A stretch of 64,000 bases of DNA, from NCBI GenBank assembly GCA_026419785.1, contig JAODTK010001399.1, positions 1-64,000 of the forward strand, written 5' to 3'. The position numbers were made by a program, and so were the translations under genes. The DNA comes from Sclerodactyla briareus. Its lineage: Eukaryota > Echinodermata > Holothuroidea > Dendrochirotida > Sclerodactylidae. The notes below the pieces were generated by a model, which did no database searches, was not told where the DNA came from, and saw only the letters and a list, made by a program, of their open reading frames with translations. This document shows, in pieces, positions 1 to 10,987 of this stretch (within the stretch, counting starts at the first letter, position 1; each line of letters begins with the position of its first letter).

Positions 1-956
1 GACGCTTCTCGTCCCAGTGGCTCCCTCATGGGTTAAGTAGCCGTGCCATCCTCCTGGCGATCTGCCATGACTACGGTGGTAGCCAGAAATCGCCTATCAG
101 ATTGATCAAGAGGGACAGGGGCATAAAATTAGTGCATACCTGAAAGAAAAACACAATTAGTCCTGAATCAGTCCAGTTGGTCACGATAACGAGTGAAGAC
201 ATTGTCAACTTAGGTCACATGTTCTGTTGATTGCATTGTTTTTGTGCATTGAATGCGAGGGACCCAACAGTATTTAAATATCATTGTTTGATTTTTAATG
301 TAAGTACTACTCTAAATGACCACTGTTTCTGTAACAACGCTTCTTCAGCAGCTCAAACGCGCTATGCTGGTTGAGCTATTGGATGCCCATGTCATTCTAT
401 CTAAATATCTATCTATCTATCCCCTCTCTATCCAGTCTGTGAACTTTTACTTTTTGGGCCACAAAATGTTCGTGCTTTGATGAATCTCGACCAGACTTGG
501 TCACAATGTTTATTGATGATGGTCATCTTTGACCACCTAAAGGTCAATTTGCTTCAAAGTTACTGATGTTCCCTTGGGTATAGGGCCATTGGGGGTGTTC
601 AGGAATTTTGGGCCAAGGGCCCAGTTTGGGCCAAGGGGCCCATCATGTGAAATACCACAAAATCTTGTATCTCCTACAACTTTCAGGATTTTTTGTTCCA
701 AAGTCCGACTTGGGCCTGAAGGGCCCTTTATGTTATTTCACACAACGGTGCTTGAAATGCATCTGCACATAATCATTGGTCTCTCCATAATGAAATATTG
801 GTAGCATTCATAACGTTTGAGCTGCTTCACCATTGGTGCTCTTGTTAGGAGCATGTCAATATATTTTTGTATCTTGGGATCTTGACCAAAGCTCATTTCA
901 ATCATCATTATTAGAGCCTGTCCTTTTTTTTTTGGCCCATAATAAGTTTCCTCGAT
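1..956. other. Non-coding, no gene recognised
   Basis: AT-rich intergenic or intronic DNA. A short ATCT tetranucleotide tract lies near 398-420, and a 'gggccc'-rich imperfect repeat near 590-730 explains the short open frame there. I see no splice-bounded coding segment. Confidence 0.5.
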
Positions 957-1385
957 TTACGACGAATTCATCCTAAATGAAAAGAGGTGAGACAAGCTTA
1001 TGTCGATGTCATTGTGGTGGCACTGTCTTAAGTAGGCAAAATTTGGTGTACAGGGGTGCTCCATTCGGACAAGTTCAAAGACAGTCGTAACGTTGATGGA
1101 AGCAAGTAGCAGGATTTCTAATCTTGGAAAATTTGAAGCTGGGTACACATGATGCCATAATATTTTCTGGAAAATGTGTTTCGTTTTTGCTCTTAGAGGG
1201 AGTATCAAAAATGCAATGGAGTAATCGTAATATGATTTATGCAGAGCTTCCAGATCCGTTTGAAGCAGGATGTTGTAATGCATTTGTGTGATTTTAAATG
1301 TTTGATATATTTTGCTAAAATGGGGGGAATAGATTGTTCTATTTAGTGAATGATCCATGAACGATGGTGATCGGTTATCAATGAT
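957..1385 (-). CDS. Possible terminal exon, unknown protein
   Basis: This minus-strand frame stays open for about 142 codons in AT-rich DNA and ends in TAA. Its 5' side has a strong acceptor, a T-rich tract ending TTTGTTTTACAG at about 1386-1400, which would give a 3'-terminal exon. I recognise no domain. The sequence is mixed hydrophobic and basic, for example KSYYDYSIAFLILPL, with scattered His and Cys. It lies downstream, in the minus-strand sense, of the KRIT1-like exons, but shows no resemblance that I can see to the end of a FERM F3 lobe. A chance open frame beside a chance acceptor is quite possible. Confidence 0.22.
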   Translation of the reverse strand: MIDNRSPSFMDHSLNRTIYSPHFSKIYQTFKITQMHYNILLQTDLEALHKSYYDYSIAFLILPLRAKTKHIFQKILWHHVYPASNFPRLEILLLASINVTTVFELVRMEHPCTPNFAYLRQCHHNDIDISLSHLFSFRMNSS

Positions 1386-1479
1386 CTGTAAAACAAACAA
1401 ATTATAGTCGGAGGCCTACTGAATGCCGTGATGTTTTTGTGTGCAATCGGAAATTAACTGTAAAAGTGACGCTTAACAT

Positions 1480-2640
1480 TTGTGTCTGGTCCCCTTCTAC
1501 TCGTCTGGTACACAAACGATCGCCCTCAGTGTCTGGCCTAGTTGCACAATCAGTGATTCTTTTATTAATCATCATGCAAACAATTAACAAGGCAGATTTT
1601 GCATTGTTGCATTAAAGAAGTTTGGTATAGCATTTCACAGAAACACCTACTAATGACTGACCAATTTCAAATTCGAAAGGACTGGTCATTGACCCATGTC
1701 TACTAAAGGAGTGTAAGTTTTGTGGAAATGTGACTAAAATGTGACTGAATAATGCAAATTAAACCCAATATTCAACTTCCATTGACCCATTTTCTCACTA
1801 ATATCCAGGACCAGTAGTGGACCTTACTTAATATTGTTTCATGGGGATCTTGACCATTTGGCATAATGAACATTTATACGGACTGCATAACCCCCAGTGA
1901 CTTGAGTCAAGGTTAGCATTTTGGGGGACTAAAGGTAGACCATGTCAAGCCTCATGGAAATCGAACAAACTATGAAAATTTGGATTAAACCATGCAAAAT
2001 AGACACACTGAATAACCTCCAGTGACTCCAGTCTATGTCAAAAAATTTGGAGAGTAAAGGTAAGCCATATCTACCAGTTTCATGGAAATCAAGACCAATT
2101 CAAGATTTTGCATAAATTATGGAAAGTAGATACATTGCTGACCTCCATTGATTCCAAATCTTTGTTAAAACGTTCTGGACTGAAGGTAGATCAATTCACC
2201 TAGTTCGTGAAATTGACCAAACTTCAAATTTTGCTTAAATTATTCAAATTAAAACACATAACTTAGCATATTTATGCTGAAAATCTAATCAGTCATTTAC
2301 CTTATATCTGAATCCATGTGCCAAACCAAGTCTCTATAGAACCATGGTTCATCCGTAGGTCTTGCTAATGAGCCGAAACAATGAATTGCCATAAATAGCT
2401 AATTACCTTAATTAGTGACTTCGTGCCAAAAATCCAATCGATCGTGTTTCACCCAACCCCAACCTATGTACAAAATTTCACAAAATTGGTCTTACGTTTC
2501 AGAGAAATCCTGCCAACGAGTAAGTGGGACACACCTACACACACCCCAACACATGAAACACGCACACACATACACACACACCGACAAGGTGATCGCTTAG
2601 TCCCACTTCTTTGTTAGCAGGTTTTCTCGCAACCCGTGGG
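1480..2640 (+). repeat. Dispersed modular repeat, copy 1
   Basis: This non-coding repeat has an internal period of about 125 bp at 1715-2260. Each module carries a phrase like 'tttcatggaaatc', then 'ttttgcataaattatg', then 'gacctccagtgactcc'. Diverged relatives lie at 19020-19700 and 39270-40560 on the same strand and about 51290-51700 on the opposite strand. The copies share an entry segment ('gatcgccc...gtgtct...ggt...atcagtg'). Copies 1 and 3 also share an exit segment with 'aatcctgc(c/t)aacga' followed by a CA-rich tract (2528-2582 here). No open frame or terminal inverted repeat was seen. Confidence 0.6.
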
Positions 2641-5600
2641 GCCGATATATGACAAACGTTGGTGTGTAGCAGGCCTAGCAGCGGGATGGGTGTACACAAG
2701 ATGATTAGATTTTGGGCAGCAAAAGTCATGAATTAAGTTGAGTAAGTAGCTTATTTTATGGTAAAGTGATTTTTTTAAGCTCGTTAGCAAGATACACAAA
2801 AACAGTATGTGCTACAGTGATGTAGTTTGGTCAGGTCGGACCTGGATGAAGTAGATGAATGGGCACTCTTGTTTCCCCAGACAGGAACTTTGCACCGAGC
2901 GTTCGGTACCGCGGGCTGTGCTTAACTCTGTTTTGTGGTTATAGGGTGTGTTGAAGCGGCCGTTGGCCGAAAAATGCAATTTGGAGTAGTCCAGAAGGTA
3001 AGTCCCGGAAGTAAGTTATCATGATCATTCAATTCAATCTGTGGAGAAGCAGCATTTTGATTATTTGACCCCAAAAATGATCCTTTGTTCATCAAAATGA
3101 CCCCCTAGTGACCTTTGATTCATTCCTGTAAACACCCTGTATGTACCAGTTGTGCGAATTTAATGCCAACTTCATGAAACCCAATTTCAACTGTAGGGGA
3201 AGCATTTGCAGTTTTTTTGTTAAATGGCCGAAATCCCCCCCCTCTACATGAACTTTGACCTCGACATACTGGTCATCACGGATGGCCCTCCATCATTGAT
3301 CATTATGACCAAGGTCATATGATCCCACCACAAACTGTGGAAGGAGTAGCAATTTGAATCCCAATTGTGGACAGACAGATAAAAAATATATAGATCAATA
3401 AGTAAAAGATGTGCACGAAATCACAATAGCTCAACCAGCATATGGCCTGAGGTGAGCTAATAGTTACAGAAAGACACGACAAACAAGATCTACTCCGTTT
3501 GAGGATTTTTATTACTATCAGTTAAGAGGAGAATATGATACGAATTCCAAAGAATTATCAGGGTTTGTAGAACATACAATATTATAATATATATACTACA
3601 GATTTACAGGTTGCTATACACAATAATACAGAAATATAACATACGTCAAACTGGTTCCATGACAGTCGGGCCTAACCTACTGACATATCAGACACTTTAA
3701 GACATGCCATATTTACTAATGAAACGACGTCAAACCTCCCGACAAATATTTATATATGTATATGTTAGTTAGATATGATAACGTTGTCATAATGAGTATA
3801 TATTTTATCAAAAACGGTCACCCAATGCATGACACATCTAGTTCTGAAATACTGTGGGATCATACTGACCACCCCCCCCTTACTCCTTTTTCATGGGAGC
3901 AGGTTGAAGAGTGTTCTCGCTCCCCCCACTTGTTTTAGCACTCAGTTGGGAAATCGATGGAGAGTGATGGGGTGCTGTCGTGCCAGGCGAGGTCAGTCAG
4001 CCACAACGTGCGCGGTTACCAGTCGTGCTCTCAACGTCAGTGTTCGCACGCTGCCCCCCTCCCCCTTGTGACCATAATAAATCTGCGTCTCTCAATGGAG
4101 AAAGTAGAATAAATCCCACTGGATTTCCCCCATGACTTTTGGACTTACTATGCATAAGAGGATATGACCCATTGTGTAACACCTTATCATACCATATTAC
4201 ACCATCACCATCAGGCAATTGTTGTCACCTTAAATTAATAATAAAAGTACTATTAAACTATGCAAGAAATAGTTCATAGAAAAAAATGATTGCATGCGTC
4301 CATGCAAATGGTGACCAACAACAAGTTCTCCCCTGTTTTAAATATTATGAGTATTGAGGCAATGACCGCACAGTAGTCCATCGTTACTCTTCTCTTGCAT
4401 AATTGGCGAGTTTTCTAGTAAATCACTAACCGTGCCCTACCCGGCATGTCTGGCAACGCAATTTCTCAGCTTTTTTTTTTTTAAACAAAACCAAACTTGC
4501 ATAACAATAAAATAAACATGAAGAGTCACTAAATATTAGCAATATATAAAACAAGGATAGTCAAGGATGGATGCTTTATATTTGTGCAACGGTCCATTTT
4601 GTTCCAACGAGGCGCACTATCCACCTTGGCTGTGCCACGCTGAATAGAATCCCAAATGTGCAATCACCACTCATTCAAAACATGATGAATATTGCCACGT
4701 ATGAACGTTTCCATCATATGTGAAACTCCTACTATACTGCATACAAACAAAGTTTCCCTTACTGTGTTCAATCACTCCCTTTATCAGTTTCCTTTCCCCC
4801 TGTGAGTCAGAATTGTTCACAAACCCAAACTTTACTTCTTGAGACAAGATTTGATTCTTTGTAATATTATAGCATATATATATATATCAGAGCAGCAGAA
4901 TGGAGGGGGTTGCACATGCCCCCACTTTTTCTCAAGAGGTTCAATGAAAAGTTCAGAAAAAATTACGCTTGTTATCATTGTTTCATAAGTGTAAAAAACT
5001 ATATAGAACATGTCATGTGTCATGAGATGAGGGATTCACCCATAGACAGTAAACACAGACCAAATGTCGACATGAGTGAAAATATAAATTCACAGAATTC
5101 TCAGGGGAAAGGAACGGAAAGCTGAAGAGCTTATTTTACTCAATGGCGAGTAACTTTGGTCTGTGGGTGGTGTAATAGACAGAAAGTATTAAAGTATTAA
5201 GTCAAGTTTACTTGTATATGGTGAATTCCTCATATCATTTATGTGTGTTGCATGGGCTATGACACAAGAACTTCTATAGAATTAGACACATTTTCATGAT
5301 GTTCTGTATACAGTATTCTTTGAAAGGACCATTGAGATATCAGTGGAAATGAGAGTGGTTGGCCTCACTGCTGCGAAAGTGTAGTTAGGCATGGTTCACC
5401 TATACCCCCCCCCACCCCCGCATCTGGGGACCTGGTTTAGTGTACAGGGGCGTCAGGTTTAAAACGCTCAATCACCGTGGGTGCTTCTCGAGGCTCACTC
5501 CTTCAACATGCAGTGAGGTGGCCTATGCAGTGTCTTACAGGTGGGGGGAAAGGGGTTAATGGCAGTCCCTGGAGCAAGAATATTCCCCCTTCAAGGCTGG

Positions 5601-5803
5601 AATCAGTCAAAAGCAGAGCTACTGTTTTCCTTATGGCAGTGGTGCCCTAAAAAATGCTGTCAAGGTCACAGCCATGATGGCTGTCGTGCCAATTTCTTGG
5701 CTGACAGTGTCCCAAAGTATCAGAAAAATTATATTCCCACACGGATGAGGAGTGATTTCTCCCAAAAAAAATTTGTGCTCGGTCCAGGGTTGGAGAATGC
5801 AAC
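2641..5803. other. Non-coding, no gene recognised
   Basis: Mostly AT-rich sequence. Degraded 'gacc/tttgacc' repeat material lies at 3040-3420. There is a C-run near 5407-5418 and a dinucleotide AT tract near 4872-4884. The short open frames lack convincing splice sites or recognisable motifs. Confidence 0.45.
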
Positions 5804-5894
5804 TGGTGATCTGCAGATTGTAGAAGTGATGTTCATGATCCGCAATATAATGTTAACGTTGATCCCGATTGGAACCATCTTACAAGATGTTTGC
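5804..5894 (-). CDS. Tentative KRIT1-like FERM F3 exon
   Basis: On the minus strand an acceptor (GATGTATTGCAG) precedes a frame reading QTSCKMVPIGINVN then ILRIMNITST. FERM F3 lobes of the KRIT1 type contain a strand of the form 'VPV-x-GVN-xxG-LxLLN', and the VP, G-(I/V)-N, L and N positions line up with one extra residue. Its phase (one base before the first full codon) fits the candidate exon at 7280-7354, which ends two bases into a codon. The donor (GTTGCA at the low end) is weak, so that boundary is uncertain. Residue-level similarity is low, so this is a suggestion rather than an identification. Confidence 0.3.
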
Positions 5895-7279
5895 CTGCAA
5901 TACATCGTTGAAAACACAGCAGTACATGGGAGTAAAACTTCTTACTAGCACGTCCACGCATACGCACACAGGAGTTTCTTTATGACTCTAGAGCAATACA
6001 AGTACATTCGTTAATATTTTGGCCAAAACTGTACATGTACAATTTTCTCGGATAGAAATTGCTCAGGTAGCATATCACTAAAATAAGTGAAATAGGATAT
6101 TTGATATGGCTGTTTTATGTGATCCACCACTACTACATCCTTTAATAAATCGGCAAAACAAGATTGTACTGAGTTACAAAGATGATACTTGACCGTAAGT
6201 TATCACCAAGAAGATCATGATTAGCATAAAAAATCAGCCTCTCTTGTCTTACAATTGTTGATTTTTAGGGGAGATTTCGCCCATGAAAGGAAAACTGCAT
6301 GGCATCTTACATGTACTCCATAGAGACTGGGAGCCTGGCAAAAGCAGGGGGGAGAAAACAGGAAAAGAAACAGCAACAGTTGCCTACAAATCAATGACAA
6401 TGTGGCTTTGATACGGGGGGAAGGTCAGTGGTAGTGTGCAACTTTGTGAAAATTATATTAGGGAAAAGAGATGGAGCAACAATTGCTATGTTGAAACTTA
6501 CATTTTGTCACTCATGAGGCAATAGTGTGAAACTCAACAAACAGCAAACGACTCATTGTGTCTCATTGTGATTCCATAGGGCCTGGATAATTATTGTGGA
6601 CAGCATAAGGAAAGTTTGAAAACTTAAAAGTTTGAGATGGGAGGAAGTAAGAAATACACTTCTGTACATCATCTATGTGGGTGAGAGGCAATCTGTTCCA
6701 GTTTAAAAAATTGAATTCAAATTTTACCAACCTTCAACAGAAGAAGTTCACAAAATGGCAAAAACAAAACAAACCAAAAAAAAAAAAACAAAAAAAAAAA
6801 TTCTTTACAACAATAGGTCATTTGGTTTGAAATTATGAGTAAAAAGAATAGGGAGGTCTTTGGCCAAAGAATCTTGAAACCATCCACAATTTCATCATTA
6901 CTACCAATGAAAACTATTGGAAAGCACCTCACATTTCTAGACATCTGGCCGCCCAAAGAAGCGGTGAATGAAGCCGTGAAAAAAGATATAAAATGATTTG
7001 ATATGCCTTGGCCAATATAATGTAGCATGGTAGAAGAAATGCACATTAAAGCTCATGTGTACATGCTCCAGGTAGAACACCAAAGGAACCCGAGAGCTTC
7101 CTGGTACAAATTTTGAAAACAAATTTGATTACCTGGAGTGGCTTTGGTGTTTGTTTACATAGACTACAGGTCAAAACCATGCGTATATTTATTTGTCTGG
7201 CCGATGCATAGCCATGTGGGTTGTAACCAAGAGTGCATGGGATTGACAAATGAGTGATTCACTACGCCCTGAATATTAC
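5895..7279. other. Non-coding or intronic, no gene recognised
   Basis: If the flanking candidate exons are real, this is an intron of the KRIT1-like gene. It contains an A-rich simple tract near 6775-6800. No other splice-bounded coding segment was convincing, although minus-strand frames around 7046-7249 sit next to possible AG/GT signals. Confidence 0.4.
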
Positions 7280-7354
7280 CTGAATGCCATGGGCTGCCCT
7301 GTTTGAAGGCACTGCATGGCGGGAATAATGACATGATAGCAGAGAGCTCCGTAG
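7280..7354 (-). CDS. Tentative KRIT1-like FERM F3 exon
   Basis: This 75-bp minus-strand segment has good consensus splice sites on both sides: acceptor CTTCATTCATCCAG and donor TTCAG|GTAATA. One of its frames starts YGALCYHVIIPAM. KRIT1 F3 lobes begin after the F2 lobe with a motif near 'PTYGAAFFTGQI', so the YGA start and the following hydrophobic stretch are compatible. It enters with one base of a codon and leaves with two, which suits the candidate exon at 5804-5894. The remainder (CLQTGQPMAF) does not match anything I can name, so assignment to KRIT1 rests mainly on position, strand and the YGA motif. Confidence 0.33.
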
Positions 7355-8221
7355 CTGGATGAATGAAGGCAGGGGGACAATGTTGTGAGAGCCAATTTCT
7401 GAACAATAGAGGGGACTATTCCTCACTCAATGTCTTAACAGTTTGTCTGCAGCGTGTTGTCTGATGAATCAGGCAAAATAATTCATGTTGTTGAAGCTGT
7501 CAATCACTATCATCATATTCTTATTTGGCGAGGATCATAATTTACTGTGTCGTTGAACGTTAGGCTCCGTCCATACGGCCAGCCAATTGTGTGAGAATAT
7601 CTGGATCGGCATCCAGCCAATTCAATTGAAGAGGAAGTCCTATGGATTGTATTGGCAACACTGCCAATCAAAGAATTACTTCATTTCCTGGTGTGATGGG
7701 TATGAAAAAAGGATTGTGATAGAAGAACATCAAATGCTGGTCGCAACAGGCTGACAGCATTGGAACAGGGAAGTTGGGTATCAGATTTTCCTCAGCCCAC
7801 CAGATACAAACAGTCCCAGTATCAGCATTACATCCTAATCAGTTTCTGCAGCATGACATTATTTTCCAAGAAAAATGGTCATTAATTGTAATTCCCTTCA
7901 ACTCACCAATGGAATGATCTGCCTCTAGCACCAGGAATCTTTCTTGCCGCATCTGGACTCAACAGGGCAATCATGTCTTTTCTCTATACTTCTTGATGGA
8001 ATGGCAGGAAAGTTCCTTTTCTTGCATATTTTTGCAGTGGTCTTTTGAGAGAGCAACATTCCCATTCAGCCACATGTGGTGCTGGCCTTCCACATTTTGA
8101 TCCACTTGTTCCGGAATGCCTCACAACACAATTTTTCGAGTAATTCAGCTGCAATTGGTATTCCCCTCATCATCTGAGCGAGGGAGAGAGTTCTGGTTTT
8201 TGGAGCGGTGGCCCCGTTCAC

Positions 8222-8373
8222 CGCGAATATATCCGCTGTGGTTTCCGTGGGGGATTCCTGACCAGGGGCTTGGGCAGAGTGTGCCTGGAGGTGATCCCGG
8301 AGGACGTGGACGGTTGGTCCTCCATGAACTGACGGCCCGACAGCTTGTTGGCCAAGTTACAGATCACTGCCGC
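8222..8373 (-). CDS. Possible internal exon, unknown protein
   Basis: A GC-richer island contains a minus-strand segment bounded by an acceptor (TTTCCGTCACAG) and a donor (GCG|GTGAAC). It is open for 50 codons, starting AAVICNLANKLSGRQF and continuing with a Ser/Pro/Arg-rich low-complexity part (PKPLVRNPPRKPQ). It lies between the KRIT1 F2 exon and the candidate F3 exon, but resembles nothing in that family. Plus-strand frames across the same bases are also open, so the strand is not settled. It could be an exon of a gene inside the intron, or part of a repeat. Confidence 0.28.
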
Positions 8374-8524
8374 CTGTGACGGAAACGAAACGTTCGAGTC
8401 TGTAATTGCACAGTGGGGCTACAATAAACTACATCCAGGGTTTGGGGAGCGGCACAGTGACCTGAGAGCTAAACTAATTTTTGGTTTGTGGAACGACACT
8501 GACAGGCAAATGCAAGAGGCAGGC

Positions 8525-8640
8525 AGGGGTGGGGGGTAATGAGTGGGGGTAATGGGTGGAGTATGAGTTGGGGGTAATGGGTGGGAGGGAGTGGGGGGTA
8601 ACGAGTGGTGGTGGGGGTAATGGGTGGGGGGGTTTTGGAG
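8525..8640 (+). repeat. G-rich minisatellite (GGGGGTAATGGGTGG-like)
   Basis: Imperfect repeats of about 20-25 bp are built on 'gtgggggtaatgggtg'. The plus strand is G-rich and has G-quadruplex potential. The flanking short open frames are by-products of the repeat. Confidence 0.75.
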
Positions 8641-9411
8641 AATGTTCACAACACAAATTTCATTTTCATCAACAAATCATGTCAGACAGAAGAAACCCGG
8701 CTGGATACCTCCCATGCTGGATCTCACAGGCCTAATCTGCCAAGCCGAAAGTCTTGCTTGTTAAAGATTTTATCTCAGAAGTCTAGTCAATCTAGCGGCC
8801 TTAATTGTTTGTAATCCCTACTGCCTTGCGCGATTAAACCATAATCTAATCAGTTCGGCCCAAGGATTTGGAAGCCCTGTTCAAAATGAACTGAATGATA
8901 AGGGACAATTTTTGTCACAGCCTTTATCCAAGGGACTAGAGACCCCCATTTGTAATTACTCTTCCTAAGAAAATCAGTCAATTAGGGGGTCCTATTATAA
9001 TGCAATTCCCAAAAGATATATTGAAGTGAGCCCTGTAAAAGTTGTTAGGTTTAGAACCCACATTTATAAGTAGCACCGCATGCCTCCACATCCCAACCTT
9101 TCTTTCGTCTAGTTTAACAACAGTCGTCCAGATCTCTCACCTGTTTAGTTTTTATGTTGACTGCCTTCTCTGAGTTTTTCGTTTCGTATCCTGATTACCA
9201 GCTTGCTCTGGTTTGAGAGATTCTCCCAGTATAGTCCCTGATTGTAACCAATGCTCAATATGCTTTCCTGTGAGAAGAATGCAGAATATCAATGCAAGAA
9301 ATACATCATTTGTGATACCATAATTACCAAATTTGAATCACCATCATCATATCTTCACAATCAGTAATAACTAAATCACTACATTCCTATCTGCCAATCA
9401 GCATATGGGAG

Positions 9412-9724
9412 ATCAGATTGGCTTAGTTGGTAGAGCTTCAGTCTGTTGATCGAAAGATTGTGTTTGAATTCCACAGACCAATCAGCTTTCCCGTGGTTCC
9501 TCCTCGGGCAAGACACTCATCTCCATGCCCCTCCCCAGCCAGGTGCTGAATAGGGACCTGTGCAGAGCTTCAGTACAACCAGTGCCGTATTAACCACTGC
9601 CACATACCCTATCTGGGTTTGTCGGAGTGCGTTCTAGTTCCTTTAACAGGAATATCTGTGAAGTGCTTTGAGCACTGATGTGGAAAGGTGCTATACAAGT
9701 ACCCAGGTATTATATTATATTATA
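9412..9724 (+). mobile_element. tRNA-derived SINE
   Basis: The head resembles a tRNA gene with internal Pol III promoter boxes. The A box is TTAGTTGGTAGAG (9423-9435) and the B box is TGTTTGAATTCC (9461-9472). The body is unrelated to tRNA and ends with 'aagtgctttgagcac', 'ggtgctatacaagtaccc' and an AT-rich TATTATAT tail. That tail form is shared by many marine invertebrate SINEs and their partner CR1/L2-like LINEs. Such elements are copied by a partner LINE's reverse transcriptase. It is not a functional tRNA gene, since no full cloverleaf can be folded beyond the D- and T-arm regions. Confidence 0.8.
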
Positions 9725-10111
9725 AACATCAACAACATTATTATGGTTAACAGCCGAATCATAATTAGCTGATCAAATGCTACCATTATTATCATCATTG
9801 TCATCATCATCATTACTAGAGGCATTGATATAATATTCATACTCGGGTAATTGTGAGTCAATCACTTAAAATATTTGGATTTAAAAAATCATGTGAACAA
9901 CATGGAATATATTTGATGAAACCTACCAGAATCATTCATCAGTGAGTGCTGCTCCTTTATTAGGAGGATGTGTTTGATTGAAAAAGAACAATCCTTGGCA
10001 ACAGGGTTCTAAAAAGCGGCAGCAGCAAGCAGTGTAAAAGAGCTGTACCGATCGTGAGTCAATCATCATGCACAAAACTGATTCCTACACGACCTACCAG
10101 ACATTTCAAAC

Positions 10112-10643
10112 TTGAAGGACAACTGTAGGCTTGGATTTAACAGAGGTTATATGTGGAGTTATTGGCCTTCAAATTTTGGTCATTAGCAGAGAAAATGTGG
10201 AGAATCCCAATTGCACAATAACGCATGGCGTCACACTTGGACAACCCGGGAAGTTATGTTATGTATTTCAACGTTTCATTTTGTTGAGTAAGTCAACATT
10301 TAACAGAAGTCCTGATATCTTTCTCTCACTAAAGCAACCATCAACACCTACCATCCCACTACAGCAATCCTCTCCCATAGACTAATGCTTTTCGGGGTGA
10401 AAATAACGTTTGAATTTAAAAAAAAAACAAAGAATGTTTTCAGGGTTGTGCAAGTATGACATTTATTATTGCATGATGGGATGCTTTTCAATCTTGCACA
10501 TTACACATTCACAAACTTCAAATGACTTCAAAACTCCTTAACAGAAAGTAGTATGAACTTCAGGTTTGGACTGATGGATTCAGTTTTTCTCCAGCTAATA
10601 TATTAGCCTCTTTATGATTCATGCTGTAGTAGTTGTCCTTTAA
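10112..10643 (+). mobile_element. MITE family A, copy 1
   Basis: This 532-bp non-coding element has terminal inverted repeats. The left end is TTGAAGGACAACTGTAGG, and the right end read on the minus strand is TTAAAGGACAACTAC. A second copy at 37135-37727 aligns along its whole length, including 'cattttgttgaataagtcaacattta', 'ggttgtgcaagtatg' and 'gctaatatattagcc'. Having two independent copies with the same ends makes it a transposable unit. The superfamily is unresolved because the target duplication is unclear: the flanks end TTGAA and TTTAA. Confidence 0.75.
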
Positions 10644-10684
10644 TTCCCTGCGCTTCACCACTTTCGAGCATTCTTGTTAAACTA

Positions 10685-10987
10685 TATACCGTATAATCTG
10701 TAATAAACGCCCCGGGGGCGTTACATTTTCAAAGAGGAGGGCGATTATTTGAGGGTAATTTTCTAAGGCAAAAATATAATTTTGCGGTATAGGCTTCCAA
10801 GATTTCCTATACTACACTGTGCTAGGACTAATACCCCAACAGATTAACATTTGTGTACACCCTGTTCAAGGACTAATTTCATCGTACTTGGTGAAATATG
10901 CTCCCTAGCCTTCATTGGAATGTCCCAAGAAAAGGGGGGGGGGGGTTTATTACAGGGGGGGGGGCTTTATGACCGGTCTACGGTATA
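10685..10987 (+). mobile_element. MITE family B (TATACCGTA ends)
   Basis: This 303-bp element begins TATACCGTA and ends TACGGTATA, an inverted pair. Just inside are complementary 'taataaacgcccc' and G-run/'tttattac' segments. The interior carries two long G tracts near 10936-10965. It starts about 42 bp after the right end of MITE A. A diverged internal match lies at about 27540-27770. No coding capacity. Confidence 0.7.

Noticed and set aside
9412..9484. A tRNA gene.
   Set aside because: A and B boxes are present, but no complete cloverleaf forms, and the unit continues into a SINE body and tail.
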